Part shown: positions 36,501-47,644 of the stretch, in pieces | Numbering within the stretch: position 1 is the first letter of the stretch | Layout of the letters: each line of letters starts with the position of its first letter | From: Galbula dea | Lineage: Eukaryota > Chordata > Aves > Piciformes > Galbulidae | Assembly (NCBI GenBank): GCA_013399015.1 | Contig: VWZX01001133.1 | Span: forward strand, 62,001 to 126,000 | Length of the DNA: 64,000 nt | Direction: 5' to 3' | Position numbers and translations under genes: made by a program | Notes under the pieces: generated by a model | Databases searched by the model: none | What the model was told of the DNA's origin: nothing | Seen by the model: the letters and a program-made list of their open reading frames with translations, nothing else

Positions 36501-39500
36501 AACATGCTAGACAAATTCAGTGGCATCTCCCAGGAATAAAAATGGAGTTCCACGCAGTGAAGTGATGGATGTAAACATCTGACCAGGTGCTGTGACAAGT
36601 TGGGCCTCCAGCCACAGCACTAGAGTGTTGAGATAGATCATAGAATTAGAGAATCACTGAGGTTGGAAAAGATCTCCATGATAGTTGTGTCCAACTGTCA
36701 ATCCAGCACCCCCACGCCACTAAACTGTGTCACCAAGTGCCACATCTACACGTTTTATGAACCCTTCCAGGGATGGTGACTCCACTACTGTTCTGGGCAG
36801 CCTGGGCCAGGGCTTGACAACCCTTTGGGGGAAGAAATTGTTCCTAATATCCAACCTAAACCTCCCCTGATGCAACTTGAGGCTGTTTCCTCTTGTCCTA
36901 TTGCTTGTTACCTGGGGGAAGAGACTGACCCCCACCTGGCTCCGGCCTCCTTTCAAGGAGTAGGAGAGAGTGAGAAGATCTCTCCTGAGCCTCCTCTTCT
37001 CCAGACTGAACACCCCCAGTTCCCTCAGCTTCCCCTCACAAGGCTTCTACTCTAGACCCTTCACCAGCTTCCTTGCCCTTCTCTGGACACACTCCAGCAC
37101 CTCAATGCCCTTCTTGGAGTGGGGGGCCCAAGGTCGTTGCTCCATCTTGGCTTGTTTTAAATGTAAGGATTTGATGTGAGTTTGTTATGAAGATAGTTTG
37201 GTCTGGTCAGTTTCATGGTTTCTGGCCGTGTCTAATAGACACTGTCAGGCATTTGAGACCTGCCAAGATATAACCCCTTCCATCTTGGTTTTGTTGTCTG
37301 ATAAATAACAGTTACTTATTCTTCAATTTAATTAACTACACTCACTGGAGTGCTATTCCGTTAGGGAAGGGAGACCTTAAAGCACTGCTGCTTCAGAGTT
37401 TGTTTGGTTAAGATGAGTGTTGGAGGTATCCCACTTTGCCAAGGGTGAAGCTTGTTTTTCTGGCTAAATTAATAATTTGTTTAAATGATCTGATTTCAAG
37501 TGCTCTCTGGGACACTAAGACTGAAAGGAAAGGATTATTTTAGAGACGAAATAGACATTGGTTGTCATTTGCATGTCTTCTAGGAGATGAATGAGCAGAG
37601 CGCTGAGGATCCAGCTGTTCACTCTTGTGTTTTTGGCTTTGTTTCCCTAGGTATGCCAGTTTGTACTTCTGTTGTGCAATAGAAGACCAGGACAATGAGC
37701 TCCTGATGCTAGAGGTTGTCCATCGATACGTGGAGCTTCTGGACAGATACTTTGGAAACGTAGGTTTCATTTCCTCCCACGAACCTGGCTGGCTGATAAA
37801 CAAACAGTTCTCTGAAGCTACTTGGCTTTGTGTTCCAATCTGCACTGCTTGCCTTACAGACACTCTCAATCCAGGGTATTTTATAAAAGTGCTGAAAGTA
37901 CCATAAGGTTATTTTCTATCCTTTCTTCCCACCTCCAAATTAATCTTGATGCTTTGTATGTCTGGCTTGGAATACAACTTGAGGGGAAAGCTTGAGGAAA
38001 ACTACTTCAAAAGCCCAGGGTTATCACCAGGACTTTAATTCTCTCTCCTGCTATCTTCAGATATAGTGGTTTAGTTTGGTTCATAACATTGTTTGACAGT
38101 TAAGGATGTGTAAAGCTGAAGTGGTTGTTTTCATAAAGAGAAGGTCCAAGTATGTCAAAAAGTCTTCAAAGGCTCTAGGAGCTTTTCTTTTTCTGGGAAT
38201 GTTTTTGTAGTTATTCCCTCTACCTTAATTCCTCTCTTACTGAAACCACTGTGCCATGACTGACGTTTGTACTGCCTCAAAGCAAGCATGCAGTTGGTGA
38301 TCGTAAGGTCACTAAGAGAGGGAATTGGTCCTGCTCTGTCAAACTGTGCATGAACAAGATGTAATCCGTATTACAAGTGCTGTAAAAGGCCTGTTCTAAG
38401 GTTAGTGTGCTAGGAAGGCAGCTTTGGTCTCTGAAAACCAGTATGAATGCTGTGTATTATATAAAATATAATCAGTGGAATATCTTTGCTGTAAGTCTAG
38501 GCTATATATGTGAAGGGAATATGAGCAGAAGCTGCAGTATCAGACAATATCCAACATCTATCTTTACCCTGCTGTCTGCCATGAGAGTGCTTATGTTCAA
38601 TACAGCTTTTGGCCCAGTAGTGCTTCTAATGCTGTAGAAGGGATTTAAATGTGGGGTGTCCTTTTGTTCTGGCAGGTGTGTGAGCTGGATATCATCTTTA
38701 ATTTTGAAAAAGCTTATTTTATTCTTGATGAGTTTATAATTGGTGGAGAAGTACAAGAAACTTCAAAGAAGTCTGCAGTGAAAGCCATTGAAGAATCTGA
38801 CATGTTGCAGGAGGTAAGGCAAAAAAACCCCCAATGTTGCAGATAAAAGGCGAACACCTCATCTTCCTTGTTTGACAGGAGGGCACTGGAGCATCTCTGG
38901 GAGGAGGAAAGGCTGAGAGCCCTGGGGCTGCTTAGCCTGAAGAAGAGCAGCCCCAGAGGGGATCTGCTCAATGCTGAGCAAGAGCTAAAGGCTGGGGGCA
39001 AGAGGCTGGGGCCAGACTCTGCTCAGTGGTAGCCAGGGACAGGCCAAGGGGCACTGGGCACAAACAGGAACCCTGGAGGTTCCACCTGAGCAGGAAGAGA
39101 AACTTGTTTGGTCTGAGGGTGCAGAGCCCTGGCCCAGGCTGCCCAGAGAGATTGTGGAGTCTCCTTCTGTGAAGAGATTTGAAAGGCACCTGGAGGTGAT
39201 CCTGGGCAACCTGCTGTGGATGACCCTGCTTTAGCAGGGGGGTTGGACTAGATGATCTCCAGAGGTCCCTTCTGACCCCCACCATGCTGGGATTCTGAAA
39301 TTCTGTGATACGTCAGCACTTGAATGTCAGATTCCAAAACACTGTTAGAATTTTTTAAAGCAGAAAGATGTCTACATTTTAATTCAACTGATCTAACTCC
39401 TTGTGCAAAATTACAACTGTATTGAAAGAGAACAAGAGATTTTGTTGGAATATTGCTGTACCATTCCAGAAGGCATCACTTGGCTCTTTCTTTCCTGTCT

Positions 39501-39543
39501 TTTCCAGACAGTGGAAGAGTACATGAACAAGCCTGCCTTTTGA
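24349..39543 (+). CDS. AP1S3: AP1S3, AP-1 complex subunit sigma-3
   Basis: Small (sigma) subunit of the clathrin adaptor AP-1, which sorts cargo at the trans-Golgi network and endosomes. Sigma subunits pack against gamma-adaptin and help bind acidic dileucine signals. Coding exons are 24349-24351, 35791-35969, 37651-37759, 38676-38813 and 39508-39543. They join in frame to 154 residues, the usual AP1S3 length. The N-terminus IHFILLFSRQGKLRLQKWY and the small-chain signature LVYKRYASLYF (residues 57-67) are present. Also present are LLDRYFGNVCELDIIFNFEK and the C-terminal TVEEYMNKPAF, close to what I recall of human AP1S3 and unlike the AP1S1/AP1S2 ends. All introns are GT-AG. A poly(A) signal is at 40120. 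Confidence 0.96.
25128..25405. repeat. 141-bp tandem duplication (two copies)
   Basis: TCTGCTCAACTGCCTGGTCT starts at 25128 and again at 25269, so the period is 141 bases. Shared blocks include CCATCAA.TAATGCA, GAGAGCCTG.GGCTCTGGTT and GCAACCAGACTA. Copies differ by scattered substitutions and a few small indels, so the duplication is not very recent. Confidence 0.85.
27979..28212 (-). mobile_element. CR1 LINE fragment (family A)
   Basis: Reverse complement with tail CACAGAATGCCAGCATGGTG, then GCTAAAGCAGGGTCACTTAG, TCTGGGCAGCCTGGGCCAGG and GGTGGAACTTCTTGGGCAC. It lies in AP1S3 intron 1. Confidence 0.92.
29566..29840 (-). mobile_element. CR1 LINE fragment (family B)
   Basis: Reverse complement: TAGAATCATTAAGGTTGGAG, CCAAGTCACCACTATGCCAT, GTGCCACATCTACACATTTT and TTGAGGCTGTTTCCTCTTGT. 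After about 29815 the match becomes uneven. It lies in AP1S3 intron 1. Confidence 0.9.
31545..32187 (+). mobile_element. CR1 LINE, longest copy, with ORF2 C-terminal relic
   Basis: Plus strand and the longest CR1 in the window. It begins near GTGCCCAGGTGGCCAAGAAG and ends at the tail TCCAACATAAATGATGTTAT. The reading frame at about 31666-32085 retains the end of the CR1 reverse-transcriptase ORF, with blocks such as DIEVLECVQRRARKLVKKDL, LPERRLGARWE and VRHWPRLPREV. It has no start of its own and is 5' truncated, as CR1 copies usually are. Confidence 0.92.
33634..33970 (-). mobile_element. CR1 LINE fragment (family B)
   Basis: Reverse complement: CATCATTGAGGTTGGAAAAG, GTGCCACATCTACACGTTTT, ACTGCCCTGGCCAGCCTGGG and CCTCCTTTCAGGAAGTTGTA. 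The frame on the minus strand still reads GLDFRNNFFPQRVVRHWPRL, typical of CR1 ORF2. It lies in AP1S3 intron 1, about 1.8 kb before exon 2. Confidence 0.9.
35791..35969 (+). CDS. AP1S3: AP1S3 exon 2 (residues 2-61)
   Basis: Acceptor TTTACTCTAG and donor GTGTGA. It codes for IHFILLFSRQGKLRLQKWYT, then TLPDKEKKKIIREIIQIVLS and RHQKTSSFVDWKDLKLVYK, plus two bases of Arg61. This is the longin-like N-terminal part that packs against gamma-adaptin. Confidence 0.97.
36637..37132 (-). mobile_element. CR1 LINE fragment (family B) with ORF2 relic
   Basis: Reverse complement: the tail TCATAGAATTAGAGAATCAC, then GTGCCACATCTACACGTTTT, CCTCCTTTCAAGGAGTAGG and CTCTGGACACACTCCAGCAC, to AGTGGGGGGCCCAA. A minus-strand frame at 36720-37013 keeps SLEKRRLRRDLLTLSYSLKG and FRLDIRNNFFPQRVV, the C-terminal part of CR1 ORF2. 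It lies in AP1S3 intron 2. Confidence 0.92.
37651..37759 (+). CDS. AP1S3: AP1S3 exon 3 (residues 61-97)
   Basis: Acceptor GTTTCCCTAG and donor GTAGGT. It codes for YASLYFCCAIEDQDNELLML, then EVVHRYVELLDRYFGN. It completes the small-chain signature and the conserved NELL motif. Confidence 0.97.
38676..38813 (+). CDS. AP1S3: AP1S3 exon 4 (residues 98-143)
   Basis: Acceptor TTCTGGCAG and donor GTAAGG. It codes for VCELDIIFNFEKAYFILDEF, IIGGEVQETSKKSAVKAIEE and SDMLQE. If the following intron were retained, translation would add ten residues (VRQKNPQCCR) and stop at 38844-38846. Confidence 0.97.
38879..39310 (+). mobile_element. CR1 LINE fragment inside AP1S3 intron 4 (family A)
   Basis: Plus strand, from GAGGGCACTGGAGCATCTCT through GGAAAGGCTGAGAGCCCTGG and CTGGCCCAGGCTGCCCAGAG, to the tail CACCATGCTGGGATTCTG and TTCTGTGATA. 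It fills most of the 694-base final intron and ends about 200 bases before exon 5. Confidence 0.93.
39508..39543 (+). CDS. AP1S3: AP1S3 exon 5, C-terminus and stop (residues 144-154)
   Basis: Acceptor GTCTTTTCCAG, then TVEEYMNKPAF and TGA at 39541-39543. Human AP1S3 ends TMEEYMNKPTF as I recall, so the isoform choice is clear. The exon is too short for ordinary ORF detection and was found by joining the frame from exon 4. Confidence 0.93.
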   Translation, partial: TVEEYMNKPAF

Positions 39544-40145
39544 CGTTGAAACTCCCTGGAGGAAGAACTGCTCCATGCACCTCTTAAAATGCACTTCCTG
39601 CAATTGCTTCCCAATGTGCCAGATCCTCATAGAAATACCAAAAAAAACCCCAATAACTGAAGGGGTTTGTTTGTATAATGGTGAAGATGAAGGTCAGCTA
39701 ATGTAGCACAGGGTCTAACAGTTCTGTATTTGTTTTACTCTGCATATGAGTTTCTCAGAGCTGTTACTACCCTTGGTCTAGTTTCTGGACTAAACACTTG
39801 TTTTGTATCATGTCTTTTAGCTGTGGGTTTTGTCATCCTAAGATGTTACTCCAGCAGTACTTTGAAGAGGTGTTTTTACTAGTTTTGGTCTACTGCTGAC
39901 TGTATGACTCTACTTTTGTACAAATATTTTGTTATTTTGAATGTAATGATTATTCTGCTCTAAGAATACTGGGTTTTTTTCTAAAAGCCAAATGGTTGTG
40001 GACCCTGATTTCACAAGCTGGTTTTGAGGAGATTAACCTATGAAGAATAAGAAGAAATGTGCTTCTCTTTGGACCAGCATCTTTCTTTATCTTCTTTCTA
40101 TTTTCTGCTCTGGTCTGCTAATAAAAGCACTCCAACTGCTACTAG
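39544..40145 (+). other. AP1S3: AP1S3 3'UTR
   Basis: Follows the TGA. T-rich sequence without repeats runs up to an AATAAA at 40120. The end is estimated as 15-25 bases beyond that hexamer. Confidence 0.65.
40120..40125 (+). terminator. AP1S3: AP1S3 poly(A) signal AATAAA
   Basis: First canonical hexamer after the AP1S3 stop, 577 bases downstream, in the context TCTGCTAATAAAAGC. Confidence 0.7.
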
Positions 40146-41274
40146 AGCATGCTCCACCCCCCTGTTTAATCTGGAAGGGTATTCTGACTTGAGGTAAACC
40201 ACTTCTAGGTTTAATGAATCCTTTTTGCTGCTGCATGTGGGTGGCCTGTTTCTGCCTTTCTCTTTCATTTTCCTATTCCCTTCCTAGGTCCCTGGACCTG
40301 GACAAAGGCTACAAACCTTTGGAAATGTGCAACTTGAAAGCAGGAGATACCCTGAAGAGAAGGAATTAGCCTTTGGGATTTTAGGGTGAAAATCATCTGA
40401 TATCCACCAATGAAATTATTGTCCAAAAAGGCCTTAGGAAACAGATTCCCTAACAGCTCTGAGCACCTATGTCCTAGTTTGCAAATTCACAGTTACAAAA
40501 ATAACCATTAATGCTGGTCCTGTTGCTAGCCTAGATTCCCTTTCTTGCTTTCACCAGCTACATCTAACAAAAACCTTCTTGATTTTCTTATTAGCATCTC
40601 TGCCTGGAGGATTCTTCCTGCTTACCAGTTGTGACAGGGCTGGTTCTCCCTCGTCCAACTGTTTGCAACTCATGAGTTGTGACACCTTTGAACGTATTGT
40701 GGTAATTAAGAAGAGAGACAGACAGACATTAGGCTGGGATAAAAATAAGTGTAATAATGTCAGAAGGAATAGTCAACATCTGACAGATCATCATCAGTGA
40801 GTGGCAGGATCTCACAGGATTCATGACTTCTCATTTCTGTTCCTTTTTTCCATTGTGCATTTCTGAGTGTCGTGGCTCATTAAAAGGTGTCAACTCTTAC
40901 AGATAACCAGGGGAAAACTGAGATTTTGGTTACCTCCTATCAGCCTGTGCATAACAAAAAGCTACTGAAAGTGAGTCTCCAACACCTCCCTCCCTGAGCT
41001 TTTCCTACCAAACCCACCCTGGGCTGTCAGAAATCCAGGTGAGAAAGTTGCTGTGAAGTTCAGGTATGGTTCTGTGTCTAAATTTGTGTTGGACAATCAT
41101 GCTGTACTTATGAAAGGATTAATTACTCTGGTTTTCATTTATTTTACACTCCTTTCATTGAAAAACACAATTTTTATCCTCTCTTTAGCCCTCTGCTGTG
41201 TTGGAGGGATAGGGCATGCAGTAAAGGTATCTCAGGGGTCAGGAGGGATTGGTTGCTGGGGCTGATGGGCTGAG

Positions 41275-41349
41275 TTTAACAGTGTGAGTGAGGCTTTAGG
41301 ACTTGATGATCTTGGAGGTCTTTTCCAACATTAATGATTCTGTCATTCT
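41275..41349 (+). mobile_element. CR1 3'-tail remnant (family B)
   Basis: Plus-strand tail: GGACTTGATGATCTTGGAGG, then TCTTTTCCAACATTAATGAT and TCTGTCATTC. Confidence 0.85.
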
Positions 41350-42672
41350 TCTCTGCTGAAAATGTTTGTGAGAATATTTCTGTTAGCACAGCTCCTGTGT
41401 GAGGCATATGTTGCTCTTCCCCTGTGTGAAATGACTAACCCCAGAGGCCTCACTTCTGCAGCTAATCCCTCTGATGGGATTTTCATTAACTTCAGCAGAT
41501 GTCCTTTATGACCATGGAGTCTGCATCATTACCTTACATCATGACAGTGGCCAAGAACCTGTGAGCTCAGAGCAGGGAAAAGCATCCTTCTGGGGGAATT
41601 TGACGCCATTCTGACTGCAGTGGTGTTCCTCAGCAAGAACATGGAACAAATAAAAGAGAGCTGTTGATTTAAATACTTGTCAGGGTCTCTTGGGGATGTT
41701 TCTGATGGAGCTAGCTGGTATAGGTTGAGGTGCAGTAGTGGAAGGTTAGGGTTTGTAGCAGAAATAATGGGCTGTGCTGTGAGAGATTTAATGTTTGCTG
41801 TCATGGAAACCTGTTGCCTTGGAACATGACTAACGAGCCCAAGGATAAAGGAAAGGAAGAAGCTATTCCTGAAATGATTCTTCAGTGAAGCCTCAGGAAG
41901 ACCAGCAATATGCATTATCATAAATTATAGTTATTTCATGTTTTGTTGCCTAGTCTACTTCACCTTTTCTTTGTATGTACTTCTTTAGCAGCTCTTGTAG
42001 CCACATTTTCATATGAAGAATGATGTAAAACAGTTCAGAGCTAATCCTTTGGCCATCTAGAAATAAACAGCATCTCGTTTGCATTCCTCCTTCCCACTGT
42101 ACTCCAAAATTTATCCCAACTTTTGCAAACACAAACATGTAGCTGGTCTGGAAACCTCCATTAAGCTGGGGGATGGTTGGGAGTTTAGCTCAGGATTTTT
42201 GTCTTTGACTGTAGTTGTATGTTTTCAAGACAGTCCAGGAATAAGAGGTTGGGAACATTTCTGTGTACATATCCACTCGGGAAAATCCGGTTCCTCCTGT
42301 GTATCAGCGTGGTAAGATTGCTGCTTGCTAATGCTATAAGGAAAGTTGGTGGGATGACCTACAGAAGGCCTCTTAATGTTCATCTTTTTGTCATCTCCTT
42401 GTAAAATTCCTGCTGGGAATTCTCCCCTCTTGGACCTTCCTGCTCCAAACCCAACCTCTAACGTTACACACCAAATTACAAAGGAGAACAGTGCTGGTGG
42501 TTTTTCCCTGCCAGGTGAATTTTGTGTGTCTTGTAATAAATGAAGTCATCACAACTTCATCACAGGTTGCTGTGGATTTCAGCTGTTGCCTGGACCAGCA
42601 TCTTGCGTAAGTAAGTTGCCAGCAGCTGTGTAAGTCTCTCTGCCTGGTGGAGATTGCACTCGGGGTCCTTCT

Positions 42673-42745
42673 CTCTTCAAGTCCCTGAAAGGAGGCTGGA
42701 GCCAGGTGAGGGTTGGTCTTTTCTCGCAGGTAGCTAGTGATGCTC
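42673..42745 (+). mobile_element. CR1 internal remnant
   Basis: A block TCCCTGAAAGGAGGCTGGAG, then GGTTGGTCTTTTCTCGCAGG, matching the middle of family B CR1 copies (compare 31860-31910). Flanks do not match, so this is a small surviving piece. Confidence 0.6.
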
Positions 42746-43104
42746 TCTGAACCCCTCTGCATCCCAAAGGGAAGAGAAAGGGAATAAGGGAGAGAGACTG
42801 ATGGGTGGGAAAAGAAAACTAAAATGGCTTCAATGGAAATAACAAGAAGATACATATAAATAAGATACAAAGTCAATGCTGAACCCAAACCCTCTGATGG
42901 CAATTCCATCACTGTCACCACTGATGCTGGGACAGCACTGGGGAAGTCCCAGACTGGACTCAGTGGCAGATGGCAACTGGATTCAGGAGCTGGATTCTGG
43001 AACTGGATGTAAGGAACACATGGATCAGGATCAAAGGCAGAACAGAGTCCTCCTCAGACATTGGCCATGAAATAAGTGGCTTGATCCTGGTGATCCCTCA
43101 GCTT

Positions 43105-43365
43105 TATCTTGACTGTGACATCCATGGGATGAAATCCCTTGTTGGTCAGTTCAGGGTCACCTCTCCTGTCCCCTCCTCCCTGCAGGTGCCACCTCTGACT
43201 CCCTGCACCCCAAGGTGGGACACAAGCTGTAGCAGTGCCCTTGGTCTGCAGAGAAGCAAGTCTAAGGCAGAGCCTTTCTGCAGCCCAAGCCTTGGGACTA
43301 ACTCTCCCCATGGAGTGTTGTCACTGCTAGCAGCAGGCACTGTCAGGGAGAACATGCTGTGACCT
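43105..43365 (+). mobile_element. Possible diverged retroviral LTR-like remnant
   Basis: The stretch GTTGGTCAGTTCAGGGTCAC, followed by CTCTCCTGTCCCCTCCTCCC, resembles a block I associate with avian endogenous-retrovirus LTRs. No coding region, primer-binding site or paired LTR is visible, and boundaries are approximate. It could equally be unique GC-rich DNA. Confidence 0.3.
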
Positions 43366-45904
43366 GCAGATAGTGCATCACTGAACAGAGACTGAGCTGA
43401 GAAGTCACTGAATAGAATAAGTTCTGTTCTAGCTCAAACCAGAACAAGTGTCCTCTGGGCAATTTCAAGGGCTGCTTAACAGCTACTTTGGTTTGAGTAA
43501 ACATCTTGTGAGAGTACTCCCACCTCAGGATGAGTGTGGGGAGAGCTAAGGTAGTGTGATCACCACCCTGCCCAGCTCTGCTGAGCCAGGGACACGTTCT
43601 GGCTCATGCATCTCACAGGGTTTCACAAAAGGCCTAGTGCTAGGGCCTTCCTTTTGATTTTTCATATTCATCAGAAAAGTTCACCCTTTGAAGAAGCCGT
43701 CAGTGTGTGTGGACAGTGCAGCTCTTCGGGCAGCAGCAGAAGCAGAGCTGACCCCAGCCCAAACCCCCTGTGCTCAGGAGGAGGTTCAGACTGTTATGTT
43801 GATACCTTTTTTTATCTTTTAATGAAACCTCCTTCCTGCCATTTGAGGGGAGAGGAGGCTTTGACGTCATGTGCTGATGAGTCACTGCCTTTAACAGGCC
43901 AGCGAGCAGGGATGGAGAGTGCTGTCGGGAGCAGTTGCTCTGTTAATCATTCACAAAAAAGCCCAGAGAAAGCTCAAGGGGAATGCTTGTGAGTAATTAA
44001 ATCTATGTTTTCATTATGAAGACGCAGTTGATTTACCTGGATCTGCTAGAATCCAGGTATTGGCAAGTGAGGGAGGAGGACAATGACCTCACCGATTTAT
44101 TGATGCCACTGTAAATAACTTTTGGGTGCTCATCGAGGTCAGTCAAGTGTACACAGGATTTGACAACTTCATGCAAAGCTTAGATAATGTATCTCTGACC
44201 ATCAGCTACATCTCACTTGCTGCCACCACTTCAGCCATACCCATGTCTTCTAGAAGAGAGTTCTTAGGGGAGCAGATGCCCTGGAATGGATTTAACTGGA
44301 AGGCTGAAGCTCTGGCACGACTCATAGCCTAAAGTCAGATATTCTCCAAGGAAGCCAAGTTGTCCAGGTTTGTTCACTGATGCTTCCCCTCCTCCTAAAC
44401 ACCTCCTAGGGATGACTCTGTCATTTTGAGCTATTGCTGGATCAGCAGCTTGGCAAGGATATGTTGCACTCATCCTTGCTGCCATGAGCTCTAAACTTCA
44501 GTTGCCAAAATGCAACAATCAGCGAATTCATTAGGTTCTGCTCTTGGCTGTTCTTCCAGCCAAGGTCCAAACTGGATCAAGTCCTACATGGTGAATTATT
44601 CACTGCTCAACTCTTCCTCTTCTCCTGTCTTAGAGGAGAGCTGCTCCCTTTTACCCAGAGGCATCCCCATAGTGGTCAGTCAAATTCTTGCTTGAATTCT
44701 GTCTTCAGAGCCTTGGAGATTCCTCTTTTGAGTTCCTACTGATTTTAAAGCCTGGAGAAATGTAAAGGTTGAAATCTGTGATTCTAATAAATGAATGACA
44801 TTGCGATTAATGTCTGGCTCTGCTAATAAGGTCTTACCATCTGTGGAGTTAACTCTTCAGCATTGTGAGCCACTGAGTCTGGGAGGTAGGACAGAGCCCA
44901 GCTGGACCAGCAGAGCTCAGGGTGGGGAGAAGCTAGCAGCAAAGCAGCTTGTGCTGCTGGCATATTGTTAATGGCAAAGCACGACAATGAAGATCATCTT
45001 TCAGAGCAAAGCTGCTTCTGAAGAACTGAGGAATATTGAAACCAGAGGAAATCAAACAGGAACTTAGAAGTATGAGAATAAAACAAAATCAAAAGGAGGG
45101 AAGCAGCTGAAATCTGAAAAGAAAAGTGTTTCTGGGACCTTGTGTCAAGTGTTGATGATACAAAGATGCTTTATTCTTTTTTTTTTTTGGGTGGTTGCTC
45201 ATTAAAAAAGGTCCAACTGAAGAGTTATTGTTCCCTGAGAACTCAGATGTATTGTGCAGCCAACTATCATATTAAAAAAGAGAATTTCCGGGACGATGTC
45301 TATGCGAGAAAGCAATAAAGCCTGAAGAGGTTATTAAAAGCCACCCAGAGAAATTGGCTCTGTGAGATGTGTTACAAAATGAGAAGCAATCAGCAACCAG
45401 AAATCTTCTGAGATACCAAAGGCTAGGTCTGCAGCTAACCCTAAGCCCCTGCTCCCCCTCTCCTGGAGTCCGCATGTGTGAATGAAGGATGAAGGTTTAA
45501 AAACAGGTCTACAAATTGTCCTTACTCTCCAGCCACGTATTTTTTGTCTCCTAATTGCAAAGCCAGTCTGTGTTGTTTTGTTAAATGACTGCTTCAGTCA
45601 GCCACCTCAGCTCTTGCTCTCTGTGCCCAGCCCCAAAATAAATGTGTTTGTCTGGAAAAAGAATAATTGGAGAAAGATCAGCAGAAGGAACCAAAACCAT
45701 CCATGATTAAACAGTAGGTTCTGGAACCTTTCACCAGCCTAGGTCAGCTCAGTGGCTTTTGACATTAATTGTGGTCTTGGGCTGGTGTCCATGGGTAGGT
45801 AGGTATCAGCCCTATGGCACGAAAGGGTGGGTGGTCCCCCATCTGAACAGCTTGCTCACCTTGGTGCTCCTTAGCCATCACAGTGTTGTGGGGTAGGTGT
45901 CCTG

Positions 45905-46172
45905 TTGGGACAGGACAAGGGGTGATGGTTTTCAACTACAAGAGGGAGATTTAGCCTAGAGAGAAGGAAGAAGTCTTTTACACTCATGGTGGTGAGAGCC
46001 CAGGTTGGCCAGAGAGGTGGGATATGTCCCATCCCTGGAACCATTCCAGGTCAGGTTGTCTGGGGCTCTGAGCAACCTGCTCTAGTTACAGATGTCCCTG
46101 CTCAGTGCAGAGGTTTCAACTAGGTGACCTTGAGAGGTCCTTTCCATCCCAACCCATTTTATGATCCTGTGA
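45905..46172 (+). mobile_element. CR1 LINE fragment (family C)
   Basis: Plus strand: TTGGGACAGGACAAGGGGTG, GGTGGTGAGAGCCCAGGTTG, CCCATCCCTGGAACCATTCC, GTCAGGTTGTCTGGGGCTCT and the tail TTTCCATCCCAACCC. The middle block distinguishes it from families A and B. Confidence 0.9.
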
Positions 46173-46650
46173 AAAAACAGAACTAATTGCTGGTCAAATA
46201 ATGGGATTTTTTCTTTCTCTTCTGCCCTCTCCCTTGATGCTCAGGAGAGCTCAGACAGGCTTCTCCAACCTGCTGGCTGCTGTCAATGTCTTGCTCAGAC
46301 AGCTAAGCTTCAGGGAGCTCCTGCAGTGCCAGAACCTGTCAGGTTAGATATGTCATTATCAATTATTGACAGAGCAGTCCAAGACTGGCTTCTGATATTT
46401 CTGTTCTTTGATTCTTTTCTAAGAAACAGAAGTGCTTCTAAACTTAAAGAGTTTAAATCTTTAATGAGATGCCTGTTCTCCCATGCCTGAGGGACAAGTT
46501 TGTTTTCTTCTAAGGTCATCAATAAGTTTCTCTTCCAGCTTCTATACTTGGTCAGACACCATGTGATTTCCAAAGGGCTCTGGGTCCTGGTCAGCCAACA
46601 CCTCAGGTGACTCCCAACGCATCAGCTACAAGCTGTTGTCAAGTGCAGCA

Positions 46651-46943
46651 CCACAGAATTTCAGAATCTCAGCATAGTGGGGGTCAGAAGGGACCTCTGG
46701 GGATCATCTGTTCCAACCACCTCCTAAAGCAGGGTCACCCAGCGCAGGTTGCCCAGGATCACCTCCAGGTGCCTTTCGAATCTCTCCAGAGAGGGAGGAT
46801 CCACAACCTCTCTGGGCAGCCTGGGCCGGGGCTCTGCACCCTCAGACCAAACAAGTTTCTCTTCCTGCTCAGGTGGAACCTCCTGGGTTCCAGTTTGAGC
46901 TCAGTGCCCCCTGGCCTGTCCCTGGCCTGTCCCTGGGCATCGC
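46651..46943 (-). mobile_element. CR1 LINE fragment (family A)
   Basis: Reverse complement: the tail CCACAGAATTTCAGAATCTC, then CCTCCTAAAGCAGGGTCACC, TCTGGGCAGCCTGGGCCGGG and AGGTGGAACCTCCTGGGTTC. A ten-base CTGGCCTGTC-type unit is repeated near its end. Confidence 0.92.
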
Positions 46944-47601
46944 CAAAAGCAGATGAGAAGTTCTGACTTTGCTGGAACCTGCTGGAGAACAAGCCAGGCT
47001 GTCTGGTTTGGAAGAGATGATTTCCTTCCATGGAGTGACATTTCCCTGGCAAGCAGAGCCTGGCTGCCCATGAGCATCAGATGCTGCTGTCTGTGGATTT
47101 ATCAATGTAAAAACAAATTACAGGCTTAGGAGAACAGAGAGCTGCTGGCAAAAAAAAAGAACAACCGCTTTTTTGCCCCAAAAACCAATCGGTACTGCCA
47201 GCTACTAGTGCTCTTCATCTTCAAGAGTCATCCTTTAAAGTAAGCCAAGCTGGCAGGTGACAGGTTACCCCAGGCCCTCCTGGGGAAGTTTCTCAGTGGA
47301 AGATGACTGGGAGCAACTGTGCAAGAAGAGCTTGATGTGAGCTGTCTCCTGGAGCTGGGTGAGGTTTTGTTGGCTTCTGTGGAAATGTGAGGGAAACCAG
47401 AGCTGACGTAGATGGTAACAGGGCAAGATGGGTAATGAGGTTAGAGAGAGGATGGGTGGATTAATTGGATGCAGAAAGAGCAACTCACTGTTCCCCAGGA
47501 AATGCAGCAATGGTGTCACTTTTGCTTGGGCTTTTTTTCACTATGTAAGGAATGATTGTGTCCCAAATTCTTTTGTCTGTATTAAAACATGTTGGGGGGG
47601 G

Positions 47602-47644
47602 NNNNNNNNNNNNNNNNNNNNNNNNNNNNNNNNNNNNNNNNNNN
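47602..47644. other. Assembly gap (43 N)
   Basis: A run of 43 N follows TTGGGGGGGG and precedes GAGGGGAGGAGTGGGGAGGG. The G-rich flanks suggest that a G-quadruplex-forming tract failed in sequencing. The true length and content are unknown. Confidence 0.99.

Noticed and set aside
42391..42921. A 176-residue minus-strand frame between AP1S3 and SCG2
   Set aside because: Partly antisense to a CR1 remnant, with no similarity to any protein I recognise and no splice partners. I cannot support a gene.
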